Part shown: positions 26,601 through 35,334 of the stretch, one piece after another
How positions within the stretch are numbered: the stretch's first letter is position 1
How the letters are laid out: the number at the start of each line of letters is the position of its first letter
From: an uncultured Chitinophaga sp.
GTDB taxonomy: Bacteria > Bacteroidota > Bacteroidia > Cytophagales > Cyclobacteriaceae
Reading direction: 5' to 3'
NCBI GenBank assembly: GCA_902168205.1
Contig: CABHOK010000003.1
Span: 1,860,001-1,924,000, forward strand
DNA: 64,000 nucleotides
Notes under the pieces: model-generated
Told to the model about the DNA's origin: nothing
Databases searched by the model: none
Seen by the model: only the letters and a program-made list of their open reading frames with translations
Position numbers and translations under genes: made by a program

Positions 26601-27395
26601 CTATAAAGCTGATACGAGCGCGTTCTTTTTCAGGATTTCAGATTGAATGGAATTCCATAAGTTAATTCTTGCCAGGAGCGAGTCTTTAACCGACTCTGTT
26701 GCTTCCTTCCATTTACCTTCGTCCATTCCACAAAGGTGTATTGTCATTTCCTGTGCGAGGTGCGAATGATGATCTCCGTCTACTTCAATATGACGTTCTA
26801 GATAATACTGGAAGATTGAGATGCGATCTTTTGTCTGCTTGTTGATTTCTTTAACAAGCGATATAAACATTCCGGGAATCAGATCTTCCCTTCCAAATGT
26901 AAAAACGGCTGCCTGTAAATGAGATTTGCCTGAATTGATGGTATCAAATGTATTCTGAATGAAATCCAATGCAGGCTGCGGTATGGTGCTATCCTGCAAG
27001 GCCACAGGAAGCGATAATCCTTTTTGCAGTTTATCAGTTAAACTTGTTATGATTGACGTATTGCAGCCCGCCTGCTTCATCGCCTGAAGGTATAGTTCGA
27101 AATGGCTGACCCGGTTTCCCTCCTGATCAACATCGCTTTCCTCTCCCGTTACAATTTCGTTAATGAGATACCGCGTGGCGGCATTGCCTGTGGGTACCCA
27201 TGGAATGTCAATACAGGTTAACTGGCGTTGCAATGATTTTAACAACGACATGAAATCCCATACGGCAAATACGTGGTGCTCCATAAACACATTCAGGTCA
27301 TGAAGTGTTTTTATCTGGCTATAGATGCGATGATTAATTAATTGTTGACGTAAAGGCTCAATCTCCTCTTGCAATCTTCTCAGGTTATTGTTCAT
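26601..27395 (-). CDS. DUF3050 protein, possible haem-oxygenase-like diiron enzyme
   Basis: 264 residues from the ATG at 27395; a longer in-frame start is non-conserved. All-helical. Conserved DUF3050 parts are [20 protein letters not shown] near the start with Glu39, His40 and His41 just before it. HFELYL (98-103), TFGREDLIP and [17 protein letters not shown] near 198 also occur. The last has Glu200, His202, Asp206, His209 and His210, a spacing like the ligands of haem-oxygenase-like diiron oxidases. That fold is inferred; the family call is firm. No clear operon partner, though the following minus-strand genes point the same way. Confidence 0.85.
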   Translation of the reverse strand: MNNNLRRLQEEIEPLRQQLINHRIYSQIKTLHDLNVFMEHHVFAVWDFMSLLKSLQRQLTCIDIPWVPTGNAATRYLINEIVTGEESDVDQEGNRVSHFELYLQAMKQAGCNTSIITSLTDKLQKGLSLPVALQDSTIPQPALDFIQNTFDTINSGKSHLQAAVFTFGREDLIPGMFISLVKEINKQTKDRISIFQYYLERHIEVDGDHHSHLAQEMTIHLCGMDEGKWKEATESVKDSLLARINLWNSIQSEILKKNALVSAL

Positions 27396-27513
27396 ACTGT
27401 TTCGTAGTACTATATGTGACGACCGGGGGCCAAAATTAAGTGTTACTTGTGAAATCCCGATCAAAAAAATGTTACTGGTTTCCGGAAGCCGTTTTCAGCC
27501 TGATGACAGGTAA

Positions 27514-28998
27514 TCAGTTCAGCTTGTTTTTTAGTAACAGGATCGAAGTCTTGTCGCGCATCCATTGTTCCAACAGGGTGCGCGGAACATCGGAATCAAA
27601 GTCGAGGGCGCCCAGGAGTATATCTATATCTTTATCCTGATCGATATCGGCTGTTTCCATGGTGAGCCAGCGTCCCGTGGTTGCAAGGGGAGTAGCTTGC
27701 GCTGTAAAGCCATTGCCCGTATTCTCAAAGTAAAAGAACCCGTTTTCAGGATGATGTTTAAAGTCGGGAAAGAACGATATGGCCGCTATATCTACATCAC
27801 CATCGTTATCATAATCCGCAGCGCGAACCTGCGAGGCTCCGTACATATCGTGAAACCACGATTGGGTAAAGTGGTTGGTACCATCATTCATATATATACG
27901 AATGCCGTGATAGGGTTTGAAGGTAATGGAGTAATCAGCGTTGTCGCCATTGCTATAGAGTATATCGAGTTTACCATCGTTGTTGAAATCGATCAGCTCA
28001 AAATAGCTGCTGCCATATACCGGTGGAAATTGCACCAGTGTGTTTAATCTGAAGTTGAAACTTCCCTGGTTCAGCAGCATTACAATCTTCTCATCGCCTT
28101 GTGTCATCAGTGCTGCGATATCCGGTAAACCGTTGTTGTCGAAGTCACGCACAATGGTATTGCGCGCGCCCGGCATGCCGAGGATCACGTGTTTCTTATA
28201 GGTATCTTTTCCCACGTTCTCATATACCTGAAGAGCACCGGTATAGTTACCAAAGGCACAGACTATGTAATCCGGCAAACCATCGTTGTTCAGGTCAGCC
28301 TTTTGAAGATGTACCGGACGTTGCAACGATTCAAGAACAGGTTTTTTTGGTTGATGAAGATTTACCAGCTTGCCGTGCGCCTGATCATTCGGATCCATTA
28401 TACCCATCAGCAGGAGCAGGGCATCGCCCTTTTCAACATGCATGTGCGAAGGCGGACTTTCCAGCTGAAGTGAGTCCTGCAGGATAAAGGCGTTCGTAAA
28501 AGTATATAGTTTGCCGTAGCGATTGCCGATATATATCTTCTGGTGTAATGTGTCAGCCTTGATCAGCGTAACCAGCGGTATACCTTGTACTGGTAATTTT
28601 AGTGGCGTGATCTCAAACTGCGTAATAGGTTTTGTAACGGGAGGAGGGAGTAGTGTGAGGGAGTCGGGAGCCATCCGCTGGTAATATTTCCGGATGAGTT
28701 CGAACTCTTCTTCCGAGAGCATGGGTTGTGGGGGCAGCGTCTGCACAACAATTTCGCGATCGGCATCTGACATTTGCATCAGCATCTGCATGTTGCTGAA
28801 GCCCATGCGAAATGCCATCTGCGGAAGCACCTTATCCGTCCATGTTTTTTTGTCGAGTAGGGCAGGGTCCGGAAACGTGTGGCAACTGCCGCAGTATTGT
28901 TTGGCAAGCCGTTCTTCTTTTTCAGGTTGAGATTCGCAGCCGGCAAAATATAGTATACCGATACAGGCTATAATGATTACGAGAACAGAGCGCTGCAT
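27514..28998 (-). CDS. FG-GAP/VCBS-repeat lipoprotein with one c-type haem motif
   Basis: 494 residues from the ATG at 28998 (an in-frame TTG at 29040 lies in the upstream gene's end). Lipobox YFAGC with Cys21. Immediately after comes CGSCH (36-40), a single c-type haem site with little surrounding domain. The rest is a beta-propeller with at least five Ca-binding DxDxDGxxD loops, for example DLNNDGLPDY, DFNNDGKLDI, DYDNDGDVDI and DIDQDKDIDI. It should be periplasmic or on the surface. It is 13 bp behind the DUF4159 gene, so the two probably act together. Substrate unknown. Confidence 0.88.
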   Translation of the reverse strand: MQRSVLVIIIACIGILYFAGCESQPEKEERLAKQYCGSCHTFPDPALLDKKTWTDKVLPQMAFRMGFSNMQMLMQMSDADREIVVQTLPPQPMLSEEEFELIRKYYQRMAPDSLTLLPPPVTKPITQFEITPLKLPVQGIPLVTLIKADTLHQKIYIGNRYGKLYTFTNAFILQDSLQLESPPSHMHVEKGDALLLLMGIMDPNDQAHGKLVNLHQPKKPVLESLQRPVHLQKADLNNDGLPDYIVCAFGNYTGALQVYENVGKDTYKKHVILGMPGARNTIVRDFDNNGLPDIAALMTQGDEKIVMLLNQGSFNFRLNTLVQFPPVYGSSYFELIDFNNDGKLDILYSNGDNADYSITFKPYHGIRIYMNDGTNHFTQSWFHDMYGASQVRAADYDNDGDVDIAAISFFPDFKHHPENGFFYFENTGNGFTAQATPLATTGRWLTMETADIDQDKDIDILLGALDFDSDVPRTLLEQWMRDKTSILLLKNKLN

Positions 28999-29011
28999 TT
29001 CGGATATATAC

Positions 29012-29674
29012 TTATAGCGAGTTGGTAAAACAATAGGCAATGATGTTAGCCCCCATGCGCAATGCCTGCAGGCGTTTTTCTTCCGGGTCGTTGTGTATGC
29101 GCTGATCTTCCCAGCCGTTGCCTAAGTCACATTCAAATGTATAGTATACTACGAGTCGCCCCTGGTATATAAGTCCTAAACCCTGCGAGGGTTTACCATC
29201 GTGTTCGTGTATTTTGGGTAAGCCTTTCGGGAAATCGAACTTCTGGTGGTATATCGGGTGGTCGTGGGGTAAATCTACCAGTTCAAGCTCCGGAAATACT
29301 TTCTTCAGCTCAATGCGTATAAATTTATCAAGACCGTAGTTATCATCAATGTGCAGAAAACCACCACCTGTCAGGTACTTTCGTAAATTACTTGCATCAG
29401 CATCGGTAAATACTACATTGCCGTGGCCGGTCATATATACATAGGGATATAGAAATATATCGCGACTTCCGGTCTCCACTACATCTTCCTCTGCGGCAAT
29501 AGTCATGTTCAGTTCGCGGTTGCAGAACTCAATCAGGTTGGGCAACGCGGTTTTATTGGCATACCAGTCGCCACCGCCCTGGTATTTCAGTTTGGCGATC
29601 TTTACCGGTATCTGTCCAATCGCTACACCCGCCACACATAAAAGGAACAGAAGTATTATAAATCTTACTCGCAT
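29012..29674 (-). CDS. DUF4159 family secreted protein
   Basis: 220 residues with a Sec signal ending near AIGQ. Motifs of DUF4159 (flavodoxin/ThuA-like alpha/beta fold) are KLKYQGGGDWYANKTALPNL at the start, YPYVYMTGHGNVVF, LTGGGFLHIDDNYG and YYTFECDLGNGWED. The Gly-rich and Asp-Asn residues suggest a surface pocket, but no reaction is established. It precedes and is co-transcribed with the haem/VCBS lipoprotein, and is divergent from the lipoprotein gene at 29792. Confidence 0.88.
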   Translation of the reverse strand: MRVRFIILLFLLCVAGVAIGQIPVKIAKLKYQGGGDWYANKTALPNLIEFCNRELNMTIAAEEDVVETGSRDIFLYPYVYMTGHGNVVFTDADASNLRKYLTGGGFLHIDDNYGLDKFIRIELKKVFPELELVDLPHDHPIYHQKFDFPKGLPKIHEHDGKPSQGLGLIYQGRLVVYYTFECDLGNGWEDQRIHNDPEEKRLQALRMGANIIAYCFTNSL

Positions 29675-29791
29675 AGTTATCCGGCCCGTTTACCAGCCCT
29701 TTAGATGTCAAAAATAATTTTTTTTAGGTGTTAAACCTTCACACCCGTACAGAATCTAAGCCTAAACATTCACTTGAAATTCACTATTAAA

Positions 29792-30670
29792 ATGAAAATT
29801 GCAAACCACCTTACCCGATTTTCCTCCAGCGGCCTGATGGCAGCAGTTCTGCTCATGGCTTCATGCCAGGACGATGAAAAGAGACTCACCGTACAGGATA
29901 CGCAGGATATCTCTGAAGAAGCACTCACTGATTCATACTACCAGGATATGGATGATATGGGAAGTGTTGCCATCGGAACACCCAGCGATACAGAGCTGAG
30001 TGGCGGACGAAAAGCTTCTACCATTGTTATTGATGACGATCGCTTTGACTGCAATGGCGTAGTGGTAACGATCGATCCGGATGAGACCTCTACAGTGGAT
30101 ATACCGAAAGGTACAATTACCGTTGATTTCGGAACACTCGGCTGTGCCGATGCAAAAGGAAATGTGCGCAAAGGAAAAATTATATTCGCATACTATAAGA
30201 GACGTTTTCAGCCTGGTTCCACCGTTGTTGCAACGACTGAGAATTACTATATAAATGGTATCAAGCTGGAAGGTGTTCGTACATCTACCAACATCACCGG
30301 CAGCACCGAAGAGGCTCCTAAATTTAACGTGGTGCTTACGGATGGCAAGGCTACCTTTACCGATGGCACTGTTGCCACACGTGAGTCGGACATAACGTGG
30401 TCGTGGGAGCGCGGTGCAAGCGCGAGTCTTGATAAACTCGTGATCGACAAAGTAAGTACAGCCTCCGGTACAACGCGTGGCGGAAGAACGTATGAAGTTT
30501 CGCTCACCGAAGACCTGGTTTACAACCGTGGTTGTTTCTTTGCTGTAGACGGTGTGAAGCGCTATATCATTGACGGAAGCAAAGAGATTGTGATTGATTA
30601 TGGGGTTGGTGATTGCAAAACCATTTCGGTAACGGTAAACGGAATTACCCGCAGCCTTACCGTTAACTAA
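29792..30670 (+). CDS. Secreted lipoprotein, unknown family
   Basis: 292 residues from the ATG at 29792; a TTG at 29774 would add six residues. A lipobox (LLMASC) is followed by an acidic linker and a beta-rich body with repeated strand pairs, for example KGTITVDFGTLGCADAKGNV and KGKIIFAYYKRRFQPGSTVV. Two Cys residues (GCADAK and later DCKTIS) could pair. I do not recognise a family beyond a Bacteroidota surface lipoprotein. A clear terminator follows at 30695. Confidence 0.8.
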   Translation: MKIANHLTRFSSSGLMAAVLLMASCQDDEKRLTVQDTQDISEEALTDSYYQDMDDMGSVAIGTPSDTELSGGRKASTIVIDDDRFDCNGVVVTIDPDETSTVDIPKGTITVDFGTLGCADAKGNVRKGKIIFAYYKRRFQPGSTVVATTENYYINGIKLEGVRTSTNITGSTEEAPKFNVVLTDGKATFTDGTVATRESDITWSWERGASASLDKLVIDKVSTASGTTRGGRTYEVSLTEDLVYNRGCFFAVDGVKRYIIDGSKEIVIDYGVGDCKTISVTVNGITRSLTVN

Positions 30671-30694
30671 ACACAGTCAGAAGGTTATATAAAA

Positions 30695-30733
30695 GCGACT
30701 GCCCGGTTAGCGGGGCAGTCGCGTTTTGTTTTT
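30695..30733 (+). terminator. Intrinsic terminator
   Basis: Stem GCGACTGCCC (30695-30704) / GGGCAGTCGC (30713-30722), 8-nt loop, then a T-rich tail. It ends the lipoprotein gene. Confidence 0.9.
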
Positions 30734-30802
30734 GTACGATATTCGAACGGTGCACATTATTATCGTTTTAATTATTATTTTGGACGCACCTAGACCGAAT
30801 CT

Positions 30803-33800
30803 ATGAGTGAAGAACTGCTCAAGGCGATTATACAACTTTTTGCCATCGTTGCTCGCGAGCGTATTACAGAAGATGAGCGTACGAAGATCAAGGAGTTCCT
30901 CAGTGTGCACCTGAACCGCGAGGCTACTAATTACTATCTTAAACTTTTTGATGAGTTCTGCCAGACGCATGAGATCAACACCCGGCAGGAACTGAGTTCG
31001 CTGGATGAAGATACACAGCAATTTGTAGACGACTGGGCGCGCATCATGCAGATTGTAAAGCAGGTGAACCAGGCGCTCACCATGCAGCAGAAGATGGTGC
31101 TCATCATCAAGATCATTGAGCTGCTGTTTGTTGACAACGATATATCCGATCGCCAGGGCAATCTTATCTTTTATATAGGGCAGGCACTCAAGATACCACA
31201 GCATGATGTGCACGCACTGCAGAATTTTGTTACCGGTCAGGACATCGATGAACTGTCATCCAAAGATGTACTCGTTATTGATGAAGGTTCCGGTGAGTAT
31301 GAAGGACCGCGCATCATTGAAAAAGATCTCACGGGCCTCATTGCTATATTACGACTGTCGGATAGCGAAACGTATTTTATAAAGTATCTCGGCATCACTA
31401 CGGTATACCTCAACAGCATTTTGTTGAAAAGCCGGAAGATCGATGTATTCCCTACGGGAAGTACCATTCGTGGGGACAAGGTAGGACCGATTTACTATAG
31501 TGATGTTATTGGCAAGTTCCTAACGAAAGAGCACCAGACCTCGCTGACGTTTACAGCCGATCACCTCTTTTATCATTTCAAAACCGGGCGGGCGGGTATC
31601 CAGAACGTTAATATAGCGGAGATGGGAGGTAAACTTATCGGGTTGATGGGCGCCAGTGGTTCGGGTAAATCTACATTGCTCAACGTACTGAACGGAACCG
31701 AGAAACCTTCGAGTGGCCGCGTACTCATCAACGGTATAAATATTCATGAGAATCCGAATAAAGTAAGCGGTATAATCGGGTATGTGCCGCAGGATGATCT
31801 GCTGATCGAAGACCTGAGTGTATTCGATAACTTGTATTATGCGGCCAAGCTTTGCTTCGGGCAATACGAAGAGAAGCAGATCATTGAACTTGTGATGCGA
31901 ACGCTGATGAACCTCGGTCTTACCGAGATCCGTCATTTGAAGGTAGGCACTCCGTTGAATAAAACGATCAGCGGTGGCCAGCGCAAGCGTCTGAATATAG
32001 CACTTGAACTCTTACGCGAACCCGCGATCCTGTTTGTGGATGAACCTACTTCCGGTCTGTCATCACGCGATTCGGAAAATATCATGGACTTGCTCAAGGA
32101 ACTTGCCTTGCGCGGTAAAATGGTATTCGTAGTAATTCACCAGCCGTCATCGGATATCTTCAAGATGTTTGATACGCTCATCATCCTGGATGTAGGCGGA
32201 TTTCAGATATACTATGGCAACCCGATTGAAGCGGTTATATACTTTCGCGACATCATGCACGCTGCCAATAAAACGCAAGGGGCGTGTCCGGAGTGCGGTA
32301 ATATAAACCCGGAACAGATCTTCAGTATCATTGAGACCAAGATTGTAAATGAGTACGGGCGCTTAACCAATACGCGTAAAGTATCACCGGGGCAATGGTA
32401 CCAGTTCTTCAAGCAACGCATCAAGATACCGCGTGTTACCCACGTGCAGGAAAAACTTCCGGTGGCCCAGGAGATCCCCAACTGGTTCAACCAGTTTAAA
32501 GTATTTATTACCCGCGATGTGCTGGCTAAACTGGCGAACCGCCAGTACCTGCTGATCAATATACTGGAGGCCCCGCTGCTGGCCTTCTTCATTGCATTTA
32601 TGGTAAAGTACTATAATGTATTGGAGGGTGATCCGAAATATACTTTCTTCAATAACAATAACATACCGGTATACTTTTTCATGAGTGTAGTGGTAGCGTT
32701 GTTTTTCGGACTGACCATGAGTGCCGAAGAAATTTTTCGCGACCGGAAGATTCTGAAGCGCGAACAGTTTCTGCATTTGAGTCGCAGCAGTTACCTCGTA
32801 TCCAAAGTGGGCGTCATGTTTGGTATATCTGCTTTTCAGACATTGTTGTTTACGCTGATTGGTAATGCGATACTGGAGATTCCCCTCACCGAGATCCGCT
32901 ACTGGCTTATACTCTTCAGTTGTTCGTGCTTTGCCAATATGCTCGGACTTAATATCTCGGCTTCGTTCAATTCTGCTGTTACCATTTATATACTTATACC
33001 GGTATTGCTTATACCGCAGCTTTTGTTGAGCGGTGTGGTGATCAGCTTTGATAAATTCAATCCAAGCGTTGGTAAACCTATCGGTATACCCATAGCCGGA
33101 GAGGTGATGGCATCGCGCTGGGCCTTTGAAGCCTATATGGTGACGCAGTTTAAAGACAACCCGTTTGAACGACAGTTCTATAACTTTGACGAAATAGCAG
33201 CCGAAGCTGATTACAAACGCGTATACTATATACCGGCCCTTGAATCAAAACTCGCGTATTGCCTGAACAACCGCAGCCAGTGGCGTAACCGTAACAACGA
33301 AGAGATGAATAATGCGTTTGCGTTGCTGCAAAATGAAATCCGACACGAACTTGCATGGACCGGTGCCAGTAAATTACCGGAGGTGGAGAAACTCGCTATC
33401 GGTAAATTTGACTCCACTGTATTTGCAAAAACAATGGCATACCTGTCTACTCTGAAGCGCTACTACCGCATGCAGGCCGATGATGCTGCCCGCAGGAAGG
33501 AGCGACTCATTGCTACCCTCACGACTACACCGGAACGAGCGCGTGAATTCGAGGCTATGCGACTCGCATACGTTAATAAAGCGGTAAGCGATGCTGTGAA
33601 AAATATAGCGACCTCCGAACGCATTGTCGAGTACGATGGCCGGTTGGTTCAGAAGATATACCCGATCTACGAAGACGATCATCAGCCTGCACACTGGTTT
33701 GACTTCTCTGCAAACCTGCATCAGCCGTCCAAGTATTTTCTGGGGCGTACGTTTGATACATTGTATTTTAACCTGGCGGTGATCTGGAGCATGACCATCG

Positions 33801-33892
33801 TGCTGTTCATTACCTTGTACTACGATGTGCTGAAACGCTTTATACGCGTGCTTGAAAATCAGCGCAAATACAGGCGGAAGGAGCGATCGTAA
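30803..33892 (+). CDS. ABC-2 type exporter, fused ATPase-permease, with TerB-like N-terminal domain
   Basis: 1029 residues. Residues 1-~150 are helical and TerB-like. A beta-rich linker follows. The ABC ATPase has Walker A GASGSGKST (283-291), the signature SGGQRKR and Walker B LFVDEPTSGL. An ACPECGN knuckle separates it from the membrane part. About six membrane spans (~600-760) include LLAFFIAFMV and ILIPVLLIPQLLLSGVV. A ~200-residue periplasmic loop and one final span complete it. The order ATPase-then-permease resembles ABCG half-transporters. It likely exports an unknown envelope compound. Confidence 0.93.
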   Translation: MSEELLKAIIQLFAIVARERITEDERTKIKEFLSVHLNREATNYYLKLFDEFCQTHEINTRQELSSLDEDTQQFVDDWARIMQIVKQVNQALTMQQKMVLIIKIIELLFVDNDISDRQGNLIFYIGQALKIPQHDVHALQNFVTGQDIDELSSKDVLVIDEGSGEYEGPRIIEKDLTGLIAILRLSDSETYFIKYLGITTVYLNSILLKSRKIDVFPTGSTIRGDKVGPIYYSDVIGKFLTKEHQTSLTFTADHLFYHFKTGRAGIQNVNIAEMGGKLIGLMGASGSGKSTLLNVLNGTEKPSSGRVLINGINIHENPNKVSGIIGYVPQDDLLIEDLSVFDNLYYAAKLCFGQYEEKQIIELVMRTLMNLGLTEIRHLKVGTPLNKTISGGQRKRLNIALELLREPAILFVDEPTSGLSSRDSENIMDLLKELALRGKMVFVVIHQPSSDIFKMFDTLIILDVGGFQIYYGNPIEAVIYFRDIMHAANKTQGACPECGNINPEQIFSIIETKIVNEYGRLTNTRKVSPGQWYQFFKQRIKIPRVTHVQEKLPVAQEIPNWFNQFKVFITRDVLAKLANRQYLLINILEAPLLAFFIAFMVKYYNVLEGDPKYTFFNNNNIPVYFFMSVVVALFFGLTMSAEEIFRDRKILKREQFLHLSRSSYLVSKVGVMFGISAFQTLLFTLIGNAILEIPLTEIRYWLILFSCSCFANMLGLNISASFNSAVTIYILIPVLLIPQLLLSGVVISFDKFNPSVGKPIGIPIAGEVMASRWAFEAYMVTQFKDNPFERQFYNFDEIAAEADYKRVYYIPALESKLAYCLNNRSQWRNRNNEEMNNAFALLQNEIRHELAWTGASKLPEVEKLAIGKFDSTVFAKTMAYLSTLKRYYRMQADDAARRKERLIATLTTTPERAREFEAMRLAYVNKAVSDAVKNIATSERIVEYDGRLVQKIYPIYEDDHQPAHWFDFSANLHQPSKYFLGRTFDTLYFNLAVIWSMTIVLFITLYYDVLKRFIRVLENQRKYRRKERS

Positions 33893-33904
33893 ACAAGAGT
33901 TTTA

Positions 33905-33912
33905 TATTTTTG
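33905..33912 (+). promoter_or_regulatory. -7 promoter element (TATTTTTG)
   Basis: TATTTTTG upstream of the His-rich lipoprotein gene. It gives a leader of about 110 nt, unlike the short leaders at other sites. Confidence 0.4.
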
Positions 33913-34026
33913 CCGGGCCGGTCGCGCATCTTGTAAGTATATACTTTGTGAGATATAAAGTATATGTTACAGCATATAAATATCGAGGCGAACCGGTATA
34001 GATCTGAAACTATAAAACAGACATAC

Positions 34027-34491
34027 ATGAAAATGAGAATCTTATTGTTTTCAACCTTGCTGGCGGCCGGAGTGTTGGGTGCATGTTCAGGCAAGAAAGA
34101 TGGTCATGACGAGCACGTCCATGATCATGAACACGAGCATGCCGCTGTCTCAAAAGATGAATGGAAAGAAATGGATGATTTCCACTTACTGATGGCTGAC
34201 GCATTCCATCCCTATAAGGACAACAAGGATCTGGAGCCCGCCAAAGCCAAGGCAGCAGAATTGGCCGCCGCCGCTGAGAAGTGGGCCAATGCACCGCTGC
34301 CGGAGAAAGTAAATAATGAAGAAGTAAAGTCGAAGCTCCAGCAGTTAAAGACGGCTACGGCATCGTTCGTTGAGACCGTGAAGAGTGGTGATGATACGAA
34401 GATTGCAGATGAACTCACCAGCCTTCATGATCAGTTCCACGAGATACAGGAAGTTCTATATGTTGGTGGTCATGACGAACATCATCATTAA
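34027..34491 (+). CDS. His-rich metal-binding lipoprotein
   Basis: 154 residues. Lipobox with Cys20 (LLAAGVLGAC) then GHDEHVHDHEHEH (26-38), a dense His/Asp/Glu cluster. The helical body has EMDDFHLLMADAFHPYKDN. A second cluster, GGHDEHHH, ends the protein. It probably binds Zn, Cu or Ni in the periplasm or on the outer membrane, as the clusters suggest. No family call is made. It is monocistronic, with a terminator 20 bp downstream. Confidence 0.85.
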   Translation: MKMRILLFSTLLAAGVLGACSGKKDGHDEHVHDHEHEHAAVSKDEWKEMDDFHLLMADAFHPYKDNKDLEPAKAKAAELAAAAEKWANAPLPEKVNNEEVKSKLQQLKTATASFVETVKSGDDTKIADELTSLHDQFHEIQEVLYVGGHDEHHH

Positions 34492-34510
34492 CCGATAGTG
34501 ACATCACGAC

Positions 34511-34544
34511 AAAGCCGGTCTTGTAAAAAGGACCGGCTTTTTTT
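34511..34544 (+). terminator. Intrinsic terminator
   Basis: Stem AAAGCCGGTC (34511-34520) / GACCGGCTTT (34531-34540), 10-nt loop, T-run to 34544. It ends the His-rich lipoprotein gene. Confidence 0.92.
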
Positions 34545-34653
34545 ATAACAGTCGCTTAATAAGTACCATGCCTGTCCGGTAATTTTAAATTTGTCTGTAT
34601 AATTTGTGTAACGCTGTTATCCTTTTTGCGACATATTGCGTAATCTAACCCGT

Positions 34654-35331
34654 ATGCCAGAGAAAAGCAGTGTTTTTGATATGATCGGTCCTGTTATGAT
34701 AGGTCCCTCGAGCTCTCATACAGCGGGTGTTGTGAGGATTGCGCGTGCTGCCTACAAGTTGCTGGGCGGCAGACCGGATGAAGCCGAGATTACATTCTAT
34801 AATTCTTTTGCCCGCACCTACGAAGGACACGGAAGCGACCGGGCTATAATAGCCGGGTTGCTCGACTTCAAGACTGACGACAAGCGAATAAAGGAGGCGT
34901 TGGATATAGCGCGTGCCGAAGGACTTCAGTACAAGTTCAAGTCAGTAGGCAATGCGTCAACGCTGCATCCCAATACTATTCGGCTGAATCTGAAACGTGG
35001 TAATGATATCTTGGAAGTAGTAGGCGAGAGTCGGGGCGGAGGGTTGATCAACATCAGTGAAGTAAATGGTTTCAAGGCCGACTTCGGTGCCAACCTGCAT
35101 ACCATTATAGTTACCGCTGAAGATGTAAAGGGAAGTATAGCATTCATTGCCGATGTTGTGGCACACGATGATTGTAATATAGCCACCATGTCGGTATCGC
35201 GAAAAGGAAAAAATGATGTGGCATGTCTCGTAATCGAAATGGATTCAGGTATAAAGCCTGTAACATTATCGTACCTGCAGAGTCTTAGCTGGGTTAAACA
35301 AGTGATTTACATACCGGATATAGATCGTTGA
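34654..35331 (+). CDS. sdaAB: L-serine dehydratase, iron-sulfur-dependent, beta subunit
   Basis: 225 residues from the ATG at 34654 (an in-frame TTG at 34636 adds six). The conserved SVFDMIGPVMIGPSSSHTAG starts the domain, followed by FYNSFARTYEGHGSDRAI. The C-terminal third is an ACT domain (IIVTAEDVKGSIAFIADVVA). The enzyme deaminates serine to pyruvate and ammonia. The alpha chain with the Fe-S-binding Cys residues is not in this window. The ACT domain may bind serine. The TolC gene starts 3 bp behind the stop, an unexpected neighbour. Confidence 0.95.
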   Translation: MPEKSSVFDMIGPVMIGPSSSHTAGVVRIARAAYKLLGGRPDEAEITFYNSFARTYEGHGSDRAIIAGLLDFKTDDKRIKEALDIARAEGLQYKFKSVGNASTLHPNTIRLNLKRGNDILEVVGESRGGGLINISEVNGFKADFGANLHTIIVTAEDVKGSIAFIADVVAHDDCNIATMSVSRKGKNDVACLVIEMDSGIKPVTLSYLQSLSWVKQVIYIPDIDR

Positions 35332-35334
35332 TTC

